Made by a program: the position numbers and the translations under genes
From: Brachionus plicatilis
Lineage: Eukaryota; Rotifera; Eurotatoria; Ploima; Brachionidae
Assembly: GCA_010279815.1 (NCBI GenBank)
Contig: QEOQ01000212.1
Span: 61,080 to 125,079, forward strand
Length of the DNA: 64,000 nt
Direction of reading: 5' to 3'
Notes under the pieces: generated by a model
What the model was told of the DNA's origin: nothing
Seen by the model: only the letters and a program-made list of their open reading frames with translations
The model's database searches: none
Part shown: piece by piece, positions 1 through 9,660 of the stretch
How positions within the stretch are numbered: the stretch's first letter is position 1
Layout: every line of letters starts with the position of its first letter

Positions 1-197
1 CCTCTCTTGGCTATCTAGTATTTTGCGCTCCATTTTATCTCGTTTTTTGTCCACTTTTATTTGTGCCTCGGCTTGCATGTAAATAAGCTCCCATTTTTTG
101 GAAAGCAATTTTTGCAGTTTTGCCAAATTTTCCGCCTCGTAGTCTGCTAGTTCAAGGCGCGTTTTATTTTGCATTGTTCTTTTACATAAATAAACAG
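1..197 (-). CDS. R7-family RGS protein, exon 3 (start of DHEX domain), partial
   Basis: The acceptor TTGAAG precedes CT, completing the Ala codon left by exon 2. The exon then reads [41 protein letters not shown] and [13 protein letters not shown], running open to base 1. In R7 proteins this is the DEP-helical extension that packs between DEP and the Gbeta5-binding GGL domain. The whole 65 codons align without a gap to the family. The exon may continue or end at the window edge; the rest of the gene is outside. Confidence 0.93.
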
Positions 198-1668
198 CTT
201 CAATTGAAAGAAAAAAAATATATAGTCTATAAATGTCATTTAAGTTGACCATCAAATGGCAAAAAGTTTACTAAATAAAATTAAATACATTATTTAATTT
301 AAATTTTTTTTTAAATTTGGATCTAATCGATTAAATGGGCAATTAGTCTTTGAAATCATGATCAAATAAATAAAGGATACAACAATCTTTTTAATAATTG
401 TTATTTTAACATTAAAATGATAAATATTTTAATTACAGTATTTAATTACAAATGATTTTTGCGTAATTTTACGTTAAAATTTTAAATTACGTAAAACCGC
501 TTATTTATTTTACTGCAATTAAACTATTTTTTAATGCAAAATCGCGTAAAATCATAGCAATGCTGTAAAAACTAAAATTTAATTTAGATCAAATTTGAAT
601 GAAAGAAATGGTTTAAGCTTTCTTACTAAATTTTTTTTCGTAATTTTTTCTTCTTATAATAACCATAAATTTAAATTTGAAAAATAATTTAGTGTTTGAT
701 ATTTACAAATAATTTATTTTCCAATCGATCTTTAATTGAATGTCCCTAACCTTTTTTTTTTTAATTTTCAAAATAATTTTTTTTAAATGATTTGAATTTT
801 GATAAAGGCATTTTAAATCTTGCGATCAATTGTTCAGAAAAACATTTCAGATAAAAATTTTCAATTTAAAATAAAAAGGATTTTTTATCTAATTTAATTA
901 TGAATAGTTAAATTTTAATAGAACAATATTTTTAATTCTTTATCAGAAAAAATTAAATCAATTATACATTTTAATAAACTTTGTTTCGCTTTAAAATATT
1001 TTAATTAACATCAAAATATCATTTAAAGCGTTTGTTTGAGTCATGATTTGGGTAACACAATGTAGATTTAAAATTTTCAACAAAAGATATTAGAAGGATC
1101 AATTAAATATCAATTTAAAAAAAAAAAATTTTTTATTAAACACTTAATTATTTTTCGAAGTTTTATTTGAGAGAATATTACCTGTATTGCAGGGATAATT
1201 AATTTCTGTCTAAAAAAATGTCGAAAATAATCAATTTCTGTCTAAGATTATTTTTTTTTTATTTTATTTTATTTATCATAAGTTGATAACCAAAAATAAT
1301 TAGTTTATGTCCAAATTAATAAAAAATTGTCTTAAAATTTAATTGTTTAATCAAACATTTTTTTGAATTAGCTTTTCGACCTGCCTTAGCTTTTGGAGCA
1401 ATAGATCCTTGTTGTATTTTATAGGCATCTCTATAAATTTTTGATTAAAAGCTAATGCGATTATGTGAAAACAAAAAAAAACTAAGTTTTTATTCTAATT
1501 AGCCAAGAAATCTCCTACCTAAAATAAGATTTTTTTTTTCACATTAAATAATTATTTTGAACAAAAAGTAAATATTTGTGCAATACAGGTAATTACCATC
1601 CGGTTTATTTATGATTATTTTTGGTGAATATGTGGCCATGAATTTTGTGAATAAAAAGCAAAACTTAC
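198..1668 (-). other. RGS intron 2
   Basis: AT-rich intron of 1471 bp, GTAAGT..AAG. It holds a probable MITE (see 1177-1593) and TACGTAA-type palindromic motifs near 455-560 that recur elsewhere in the window. No coding potential seen. Confidence 0.85.
1177..1593. repeat. Probable MITE with 15-bp perfect terminal inverted repeats
   Basis: ATTACCTGTATTGCA at 1177-1191 is repeated in perfect inverted orientation at 1579-1593. The interior is AT-rich with several copies of a TTTCTGTCTAA-like motif. No convincing target duplication, so the superfamily is open. It lies inside RGS intron 2. Confidence 0.5.
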
Positions 1669-1720
1669 CGTAGTCTGTGTTTTCCGGTTCAGCATTGTTC
1701 GATGGCCAATAATATGGTGT
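1669..1720 (-). CDS. R7-family RGS protein, exon 2 (DEP/DHEX linker)
   Basis: A 52-nt exon encoding TPYYWPSNNAEPENTDY plus the first base of the next codon. It is preceded by a TTTTAAACAG acceptor and followed by a GTAAGT donor. R7 proteins have a TPYFWPSNCWEPENTDYA-type segment right after the DEP domain, so the match is essentially collinear. It is too short to appear as an ORF and is found only through homology and splice sites. Phase is 0 in and 1 out, consistent with exons 1 and 3. Confidence 0.92.
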
Positions 1721-2147
1721 CTGTTTAAAAAGAAATATCCAAGTTTATTTAATTAGATAAAATAATATTTTAGATTAGATGAATAAAATTTAATTAATTT
1801 AAAGGCTAAGATCTGATCGGTGAATAAAAATGAAGTGAAAGAGCATATAATTTTCCACGAGAAAATGATACATTCGATTTATTTTCAGACTTGTTAAAGT
1901 TAATGAAAAAATTTATCAGTGATGAAATTGAATTCTATTTTGAATGATATTAAAATATTTTATTTAATTGAATTTAATTTTTATTAAATTGAAATAAAAA
2001 ACTGAATGAATAAAAATAAAATTCAAATTTGACTTTGTTTACAATTAAATTTTGAATTTCAAATTTTCACCTAGTTTAAATTAATTACTTTAATATTCCA
2101 TCAAAAATTATTTAGCTTGGTTTTATTTTTTTAGGTCAGGAAATGTG

Positions 2148-2219
2148 TCGGACTGTCACTTCGAACACGGAATGCCGCAAGGTGACGCCCTCAGCTCGGT
2201 ACTATTCACGAACTTTTAG
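2148..2219 (+). pseudogene. Reverse transcriptase fragment
   Basis: A short open stretch reads SDCHFEHGMPQGDALSSVLF, then TNF and a stop. The GMPQGDALSSVLF core is the RT motif (G-x-P-Q-G-x-x-L-S-x-x-L-F) found in LINE-type elements. After a frameshift the next bases give DFLKRSYGLNCC, a plausible continuation. No other RT motif is present, so this is a tiny isolated relic in RGS intron 1, antisense to the gene. Confidence 0.7.
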
Positions 2220-2303
2220 ATTTCCTGAAGCGGAGCTATGGGCTTAACTGTTGTATGTTAAATCATTTAGTGATTTTCAGGTTTATTAATGTTTGATATG
2301 TAA

Positions 2304-2567
2304 CAGACTTGTTTTAAAGTCACAAGTCTTAAGTCAAGTCAAGTCAATGATTTAATAAATCCATATTTGATACCAATAAAGTATTTGCTTCCAAATTCCT
2401 GGCTGTTAATCTTGACCTATGTGGTCTGTTAATGTAACCAGATTATGAAATAATTCTTTCAACTGGTCCAAATGAAGCAGATATTGATAAAAATTTTTGT
2501 GCAAGTCATAACTTTGACTTAAATTTTTGTGACTAAGACTTAAAACTGTGAATTATAAACAAGTCTG
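2304..2567. mobile_element. hAT-type MITE, 264 bp, 8-bp TSD
   Basis: Ends CAGACTTGTT..AACAAGTCTG, flanked by the identical 8-bp direct repeat ATATGTAA at 2296-2303 and 2568-2575. CAG-type ends plus an 8-bp duplication are characteristic of hAT elements. The interior is rich in CAAGTC/GACTT words on both arms and has no ORF. Inserted in RGS intron 1. Confidence 0.8.
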
Positions 2568-4063
2568 ATATGTAAGCAATTTATGATTAAAATGTTATAT
2601 GATTAAAAGATTTTTAAATATCCTAATTAACAAAATTTGGTAGTGATACCGAAGTTAATTTTATCACAGAGAGTGATGTGCATTGATGAGAAATTGCTTC
2701 AAAGTGACATCACAAGTTAAAATTGATGTGATATCGATTCATTTAAATTTGTTAATAAAACATTAATTTAAAACTGATTTTTTTCTTTTTCATTTTATTT
2801 TATAAAACATTATTAATTTTTTTTAAAATATTAAAGAAATAAACATATTAACTTAAAATATTCCTTAATAGATGAAAAAAGTAAAAACAAAATTAGAATT
2901 GTTTAAATGTCTAAAGTCTCAAGTCAAGAACAAGTCAAAGAAGACTTTAATTTATTTTTAATGACTTAGTCGTTAATTTGGGACTTTTAAACAATTGTGA
3001 ATAAAATAATAGATTAATAATCAGCGTCATGTACTCTTTATCAGAATATAAAGGCTTTAGGTCTGTCAGAAAAATTTCAACAACATACAATCATCTACTT
3101 GTTCAAAATAAATATAAAGAATTTTATTTATTTAATCAATCTTAATTAAACTACAATTTAAGTGATTTCCGTTTTATTGCCTACTTTTCAACATAAAAAT
3201 TAAGTATAAAAAAATATAAAATAAATTATATTGTTAAAATAATTTTTAAGAATCAGGTTCTAATTCATACTAGAAGTACCAAGCATTTTTTGTTGTTGTT
3301 GAAATCCAAAATATTCATAAAATAAATTAAAATAATCTTACTGAGTAATATTTTTTTAAGTACAAGAAAAATCAACAAGATCCAAAAAAGATTGGTTTAT
3401 TTGAAAAATATGTTCATGAGGTTTTAAATTTTTTAAAACTAGTCAAAACAAGACTAGCTGACCTTTCTATTGTTCATAGATAATGAAGAAGTGGATATTA
3501 GAATTTTACAACTTGATTAGATTTTTAATTGATTAATTCGATAGACAAAATAACTGAAGAACATAAAGGAATATTTGCAATGAACCTTATAAATTTTAAA
3601 TGTTTTTTGTATCCATGATCCAACTTCTAAGTTTTTTCTCTTCAGTTAAAAAAGTAATAAAATTTGGCTATCAATTAGATAAAAAGGTGAAAGTGAGGTC
3701 AAGGTAAAAAAAATAAATATTATTTTTGAAAATTATAGCATGAAATACTAATATATTTTTTTTTATTAAAATATCAATTAAATTTTATCTATTAATTGCA
3801 TTAAAGGATTTTTATTATTTTTGAAAATTAAAAAAAATAGCTACAGTGATCTCGCGTTTATGTCCCATCTTCCGATCTCAGAAAATGTGGGGACGTATTC
3901 AAAAAGGGACACAAATTAATTTACAAAAAAATTTATGTTAAATTCAACATAAATTTTAGCTTATTAATTATACATAACGAAATAAAAAAAAATACAAAAC
4001 GGTTTGAAAGTTAATTATTTGATTTAAAATACAGTACTTCTACGAAAAACTGTTTTTACGTAT

Positions 4064-4140
4064 TTTTACGTGAAATTACGTAAAATTACCAAAGTTAAAA
4101 AATAGTAAATTTACCTGATTTTACGTAATTTCACGTAAAA
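4064..4140. repeat. Perfect 23-bp palindrome arms with TACGTGAAATTACGTAA core
   Basis: Arms 4064-4086 and 4118-4140 are perfect reverse complements around a 31-nt loop. The arm core is TTTTACGTGAAATTACGTAA. Related TTTTACGTAA words occur near 455-560, 3460-23530 region at 23480-23525, and 62070-62245. It may be a small MITE nested in the pogo-like element or part of its interior. Confidence 0.7.
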
Positions 4141-4165
4141 TATACAAAATACTTCAACAAGTGTT

Positions 4166-4252
4166 AGTACGCAAGTTGTTTACAACAAGAATGGTTTAGT
4201 TAGAAAGCCACTAGGAAGAAAGAAAGGTTCTACGAATAAATCGAAACAATAA
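4166..4252 (+). pseudogene. C-terminal coding relic with AT-hook-like tail
   Basis: Open frame ending STQVVYNKNGLVRKPL, GRKKGSTNKSKQ, stop. The basic GRKKGSTNK resembles the GRPKGSKNK AT-hook tails seen on various transposase and DNA-binding proteins. Codon use is less A/T-extreme than the flanks. Probably the last remnant of a transposase within the 3844-4910 element; too short to name. Confidence 0.4.
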
Positions 4253-5096
4253 TTTTTTTTTTAATTTTTTTATTCTCTTTTTTGTCTTAAATTTTTAAAT
4301 TGAAATGCCGAAAAGACTTTTTTTAAAGCTCTGCTTTTCTATTTGAATTTCTATTATAAACGCTACGTTTTTAATATGCATCGACTATGTGACCCATAGG
4401 ACTTTAAAAATAAAAAAATTAACATTGTGAGGTCTATGTTAGACCATGCACCAAATATCCTACTCATGGTATTATAGCATGCGTCGCTAAACAAGGGGAT
4501 ACGGTAGCTTAAAATCTCAGCTTGTTTAGACTTTTTTAAAGTTTATAATTTGAAAATTTTAAAACACTGCCTTATATTTTTAATTTTACTGGAATCTATG
4601 CCCTCAAACGGCTGTTGTTAACTTGACATTTATAATGACTATTTTTGTTTCATTTGTAATTATTTTTCTTTTAGACATTTTTTTAGGCTAATAGATACAT
4701 AAAAAAATTTTCAACATATGTGATTAATTAATGAAAAAATTTAATACAAACGAGTCAAATAATGTTACATTTTTTACGTGTCTTAAATAAGAGTGGGGAC
4801 TATTCTATAGGATTTAGCCAAAATAAACTTAATAATAATTCAATGAGGGAAACCTATTCTCGTAATTTTTGGGGATTAAAACGAAAGGGGACACAAATGT
4901 GAGATGACTGTATTTTAAATGTTTAATTTATTGTCCTTGATCACAGTTAAAAAAATTATCATATAAATTATAAAATTTTGATGAGTTTCTCTAAATACTT
5001 AAAATTAAAACTAATATTAACTAAATTTAAATGTCTCAAGTTATCTAGTAATTTTTTATTGATTAAAATAAATTTAATTTTCGCATAAATTCTTTG

Positions 5097-5862
5097 CTTA
5101 CCTCTAAATTTTTAAAAAATACCTCTAAAATATAAAAACTTACCTCTAATATTAAAAGTTCACCTTTAATAAATTAAAGAGACTTCTAAATCTAAAACAA
5201 CTGATCTAAATATTAAAAAACCCGCTAATAAATAAAAACTGCAGCTAATTATTAAAAAAAAAGCTAATCAATTAAAAAAACATCTAATTTATTAATTAAA
5301 CTCTGTTAATTAAAAAATTAAAATGTTTCATTTAATTGACATTTACTCATTGGTAGCAATGGATTTACCAATTGAATCGAACAGAAAAAGGGGAGCACCT
5401 AAGAAAAATGCATCGTGTTTGCAACGTCAGAAAAATGAAACAAATGCATCAAATGAACCTGTAAAAGGCATTGAATCAGATAATGAGGACAGTGAGTCTG
5501 AAATAGCTCCTCAACCGTCGAAAAAATTCGTGTTGATGAAACGAAAAAGTATTGTCGAGTTTGTAACTCAGAAATTGTATGAAATGTTATTTGTATTGTC
5601 CAAACAAATGCAAACAAAATTAAATATTACTTTCTTTTTTTTCTCTAATTAGCTTTTTATTTTTTCTTTAATTAACTTTTTTTTTCTTTAATTAGATTTT
5701 TTTTTAATAAAATATCTGCTAGTTTACTAATTTAGATACTTTTTTATTAGAATAGAGTTTTTTTATTAAAATAGCTTATAAATAACAATTTAGCTTATGT
5801 TTTAATAAATTAGAGGTAAATTGTTATATTTTAGAGGTACTTTTTAATAATTTAGAGGTAAG
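5097..5862. mobile_element. Foldback-type element with subterminal ACCTCTAA repeats
   Basis: The left side (5097-5300) carries repeated TTACCTCTAA-like words spaced about 18-20 bp apart, grading into ATCTAAT/AGCTAAT words. The right side (5640-5862) carries the reverse complement in mirror order, ending TTTAGAGGTAAG. The arms are imperfect inverted repeats of roughly 200 bp. No clean target duplication found. The centre encodes the start of a BED-finger protein, suggesting a deletion derivative of a hAT element. Confidence 0.6.
5359..5582 (+). pseudogene. N-terminal fragment of BED-finger (hAT-like) transposase
   Basis: From ATG at 5359 the frame reads MDLPIESNRKRGAPKK, followed by an acidic stretch (ESDNEDSESE). 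It then needs a frameshift near 5525 to continue as KIRVDETKKYCRVCNSEIV and a stop. The basic AT-hook-like start and the CxxC half of a zinc finger fit the N-terminus of hAT transposases, but the His half of the finger and all catalytic regions are missing. Located centrally between the inverted arms of the foldback. Assignment to hAT is an inference from these two motifs. Confidence 0.45.
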
Positions 5863-6461
5863 TCAAAAACATATGCCTTTAATTTTAACTTTTTTTTAAT
5901 TAGATTAAATTATTAAGATTCGTTATTTAAATTTAAATAAAAAAAAATTGAAAATATACATTTATTAGTTGATCGTTAGTTAATCTTTTAAGTATGGACC
6001 TGCCTAACATTAAATATTTAAAAGAAGAATTTAATTGCAATTTTTAATAACATAAATAACAAAAATTTAGAAAAAATTATTTTTTGACTTCACTTTAAAT
6101 TTTCACTGACTAATTTGTATTAGTTGATGAACATGAGTAAATCTTTAAATTATCTTCAAAAACTAACATCATTATTTTTTATGATCGTGTCTCATCAAAT
6201 TTTCATCACATAATCGGATCGACTTAAATGTAAATCAGATGTAATTCAAAGTTAGCTCAAATAAATGTTAATTGGAATGTTATTAATACTTTAAAGTTTG
6301 TAGAGAATGTGGAATCAATTATGGATTGCAAAATGGTTCGAAATTACGGATTTAAAATTTTTTTCCCTTTTTTTTTCTTATCATTTCTAGATGATTATTT
6401 CATAAATTTATTTAAAAAAATTTTTTAAATTTATTTTTATCAATTTTCTTATCCATCTAAA

Positions 6462-6691
6462 CAGGGATGATCGATCGGTTCGAAACCGAACCAAATTTTT
6501 AAACGGATTGTTAATACTTATTAAATTATTCTACAGGATCAATATTAAATCTTTAGGTTAAATAAAAAGCTTCTACAGATTAATAAAAATCATACTTTTA
6601 AGAAAATAGTAAAATAATAGGGCAAAATTTTTTAAACAATAAATATATTTTATTAAACTAGCGGTTTGGACAAACCGGTCGACCAACCCCA
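6462..6691. mobile_element. hAT-type MITE, 230 bp, TSD CATCTAAA
   Basis: Imperfect inverted ends, CAGGGATGATCGATCGGTT on the left and, on the opposite strand, TGGGGTTGGTCGACCGGTTT on the right. Flanked by identical 8-bp CATCTAAA at 6454-6461 and 6692-6699. This is a textbook hAT signature. The insertion is 39 bp into RGS intron 1 from the donor splice site. Confidence 0.85.
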
Positions 6692-6730
6692 CATCTAAAT
6701 GTATGATGTTCAAAAAAGCACTAAGCTTAC

Positions 6731-7204
6731 CTGAAATCGGTAAAATGTGCCATCGTTTTTCACTGTCAAAATGTGATCATCAATGGGAAAAAGATAGCCA
6801 TGTGATGAGATCAAATGTGCCAAATGCAAGGCTTCAATGGCGTCCTCAACGTCAAGTTTGCGCACTATCCATTGGATCAAATCAGTGCCGGTGAAAACAC
6901 TTGGAATCTTGGACATGAAACTTTTGACTGTTCGGATGGTTACACCGGAGCCCGAGTCGTCTTGCATTTTTTCGATTATGATCTCGATTTTTTTGTATAG
7001 CAATTTGTTTGGTGTTTCATCAATGCTGACCCAAGGACTGACTCCGTTGAGATAGAGCAAAGGCGCTGGCACTGATATCGTGTTGATCAGGCTCGACGTA
7101 GAATTGTTAGTCGAGCCGAGCTTGGTCTGAGTCAGTTTGATCGAATCAGTATTTTGAGTCAAGCCGCTTTTAAGCGCATTCTGATTCAGACGATTCGAAC
7201 TCAT
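6731..7204 (-). CDS. R7-family RGS protein, exon 1 (extended N-terminus and DEP domain)
   Basis: First coding exon of a regulator of G-protein signalling of the R7 class (RGS6/7/9/11; Drosophila RGS7, C. elegans EGL-10). R7 proteins bind Gbeta5 and accelerate GTP hydrolysis by Galpha i/o; the DEP domain recruits them to membranes through R7BP-type anchors. Seen here: 158 codons from ATG at 7204. Residues 1 to about 60 are Ser/Thr/Asn-rich and have no counterpart in vertebrate R7 N-termini I know. Residues 65-158 form the DEP domain, with motifs [35 protein letters not shown] and DGTFYRFQ. The exon ends after the CAG of FYRFQ at a GTAAGC donor (phase 0). The next exons on the minus strand continue the conserved protein exactly, which fixes family and splice sites. 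The GGL and RGS domains lie beyond base 1. The paralogue (6/7 versus 9/11) cannot be settled. Confidence 0.93.
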
Positions 7205-7751
7205 TTGAAATTAAGACAACAAAAGAGAATGAGCAAAAAAAAAATTTTTTTTTTTGATAGTTTGATGATGAGATACTTTAGAAAATGATATGATTCGATT
7301 GTACACTTTTTGAGATCTTTAGTCTATTTTTTGGACGCATTCTAAACAAAAAATTAAAATTTTAATTTATTTCTTTTACATTTAAGTTATTTATTTTTTA
7401 ATATGGAAATAAATTGGGTTTTATTTAATTATCGGAATTGGGTTCTTTTTCTCTCTTTCTCTTTCTCTCTCATTTATTTTTAATCTAATTTAAAAATAAG
7501 TTTAGAAAAAAAATGCGCACGTACTATCTAGATATGCTTGTGAACAGAAGCAAATAAATTTTGAATAAAATAACACTGCTTAGGCTTTTAAATGAGCCCA
7601 ATTTTTACTAATAGATCCAGAAATGTCTTTTAAATTTGCAATTGGATTTTTTTTGGACTGCAAAAATTATCCTAAATGAGAGGAAGTTATGACAGCCTTT
7701 TTTTAATTAAAATAATTTTTTGAACGCTTTGATGTGATTTTGTAAAAGCGT
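7205..7751. other. Region upstream of the RGS start codon
   Basis: Presumed 5' UTR, upstream intron or promoter region of the minus-strand RGS gene. It contains a CT-rich run at 7446-7471 (GA-rich on the gene's strand). No clear TATA box or upstream coding exon seen. Confidence 0.4.
7446..7471. repeat. CT/TTCTC-rich simple repeat
   Basis: An almost uninterrupted run of C and T built from CTCT and TTTC units, some 245 bp upstream of the RGS start on the gene's own strand orientation. Confidence 0.7.
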
Positions 7752-8023
7752 GGCAAAATGTAATTTATTGTACATTTTTGTATTTTTGAGAGAAAAAATA
7801 AAAAATCTTAAAAAAATTTTCATTTAGAAAAGTTAAAATAAATTAAAAGAGATTTTCAAAAAATTATCCTTGGTTTTTTCATTTAAATTTTTCTAAATTC
7901 TCCTTTTTAATTAATTGCAAATTTATTGAATGAAATTTTTTTTAGATTTTTTGATTTTGAGATTTTTATTTTTTCTCTCAAAAATGAAAAAATGTAAAAA
8001 TGAACAATAATTTTCATTTTGCC
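7752..8023. mobile_element. Palindromic MITE, family A copy 1, TSD AAAAGCGT
   Basis: Ends GGCAAAATG..CATTTTGCC, with the two halves being long imperfect reverse complements (TTTTTGAGAGAA near both ends). Flanked by identical 8-bp AAAAGCGT (7744-7751, 8024-8031). No ORF. The same family is at 24172-24496. The 8-bp duplication suggests hAT or Mutator mobilisation; the ends do not decide. Confidence 0.85.
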
Positions 8024-8031
8024 AAAAGCGT

Positions 8032-9401
8032 CTGATTACTTTCATAGCAAAATTATTAGCGATTGAAAAAATTTCTAAATTTAAAAAATGAAAGTCAAAA
8101 TTTTTTTGAAAAATTCTGGGTCTTGTCTTTTCTTATTGTGAAAAAATATTAATGGACGTTTTTTTTGGAAAAAATATTTTTAAGAAAAAAAAACTACTTG
8201 TTTGTGCATTATGAAACTTATAATCAAAATTGTTTAAAAGTCTCAAAATAAAGTCCAAGTTCGGACTTTCTTTTTAATTTGCTAGATCAGGCTTCATGTC
8301 AAAAAATTTATCTACTCTTGGGTTGTCTAATGCAATAGATTTGCCATATATCAGAATTTTCTTGCAATTTTTGCATAAAAGTCTTCACAATTCTTTTTCA
8401 GTATTCAAACATTTTTTTTTGAGTTTTAAACAACTTTGCTTAAAATAATCAAATAAATAGTTGTTGCTTCTTCTTATTTTTCAACTGAAAGAAATGAAAT
8501 TTGGTGAAATCTGTGAGATAAATGATAACTATCAAAGAATTAAACTCAAGAAGAAAAGTCGAATCCAAAGAAATATAATTTAAGAGTAAGAAAATATTTA
8601 AAAAAAAAAAAAAAAATAACAGTTTATTGACACTATTAATTAATTAAGCTAATAATAAAAAATTATTATGAAAATGTTTTATTTTGTCTGTCTAATTAGT
8701 TTCCCTTCCGTCAAATTTATTTACCTGTCCATTGTTTTTTTCAATTGACCCTGTAATTTTTTAACAATAAAAATTCTAATTTACCTGGCCGTCAATTGAC
8801 GAGCTATTGGCCATAGAGTAGACAAGATCCAAAATTCTGATAACACTTAATATAACGTTTTAAAATTTTTAATGTTGTAATCACTTTTTTGAGCAAAAAT
8901 TTTTAATTCATTATTAAATTAATTTCAAAAAGTAATGCATCTCTTAATAAGATTTTTTGTCAGTTCACATTAACAAAACAAGATTTTTATTTTATCTAAA
9001 AGAGAATATAACACAAGCCTGATTTTAAAAATGGGAAAAATTAGAAAATTTATTAATTAAATTTCTCTCGTACCATCTACCATCTTTTCTTTTCCTTAAA
9101 ATACTTCATTTGTAAATTTTTTTATAACCAAACCTGGATGCCCTATGTTCCCTTTCAAATGACAGCTAACAACAAGCTGACAACACATAATAAGCACAAT
9201 TGCTTCTTATGGCAATTGTAGTTATTATTTGTTTTTGACATTTAGAACAAAAGTTTTAAAAAAATTTTTATTTTTGTATAAAATTTTTTTAGAACAGGGT
9301 TTTGTAAAATTCCGTACAAAAGAACAGAACAAAGTGTAAAAAAATTAAATTACTTTTTTTCTAAAAGTTTAAAAACAATTCTGTGAATGCAGAATTCAGA
9401 T
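8032..9401. other. AT-rich stretch, nothing recognised
   Basis: Homopolymer-rich non-coding DNA. Only weak CAAGTC/GACTT words near 8240-8275 recall the 2304-2567 MITE. Confidence 0.5.
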
Positions 9402-9660
9402 TCAGAGTTGCATCAACTGTAAAAGTCTGCTATTGCTGCTCATCCAGCAATCAATGCCTACTTTAAAGCTGTTAACATTGAGGCCTTCAACTAATTCATT
9501 TGGCAGCGAGTTCCATAAGTTAGCGGTTTTGTTGAAAAAAAATCTATGTTGGAGCCTCGAAATTTCTTTGTGATATTTGAAGCAGTGACTTCTTCCTTAG
9601 TTTTTTGTGACATTAAAATTGTTGTTTTTTTCAACCAATTCTATTCCATGAATAACTTTG
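9402..9660 (-). pseudogene. LINE (CR1/RTE-type) C-terminal tail, fragment
   Basis: On the minus strand the frame reads GRSHCFKYHKEISRLQHRFF, then NKTANLWNSLPNELVEGLNV and NSFKVGIDCW before a stop. The pattern R..F..N+..N.WN.LP..(V)..(N)..FK..(I/L)D is the conserved C-terminus following the RT domain in CR1/Jockey-type LINEs. One in-frame stop (TAA) lies just upstream, and nothing recognisable continues further 5'. A 5'-truncated dead copy. Confidence 0.75.

Larger units (their letters stand above)
3844..4910. mobile_element. Tc1/mariner-type element, pogo/Tigger-like, non-autonomous
   Basis: Left end CAGTGATCTCGCGTTTATGT and, on the opposite strand, right end CAGTCATCTCACATTTGTGT agree at most positions. 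Both are followed by CCC and flanked by TA (3842-3843 and 4911-4912). CAGT ends with a TA duplication and this TIR style match pogo/Tigger elements. The interior keeps only a short coding relic (4166-4252) and a nested palindrome (4064-4140), so the element cannot encode its own transposase. Confidence 0.72.
1721..6730 (-). other. RGS intron 1
   Basis: A 5010-bp intron, GTAAGC..CAG, that has absorbed at least five mobile elements: an RT fragment at 2148, and elements at 2304-2567, 3844-4910, 5097-5862 and 6462-6691. A further stretch at about 2905-2990 has repeated CAAGTC/GACTT words resembling the 2304-2567 MITE and may be a decayed copy. Confidence 0.8.

Noticed and set aside
6703..7055. 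Plus-strand open frames opposite RGS exon 1
   Set aside because: Antisense shadows of the conserved DEP-domain exon.
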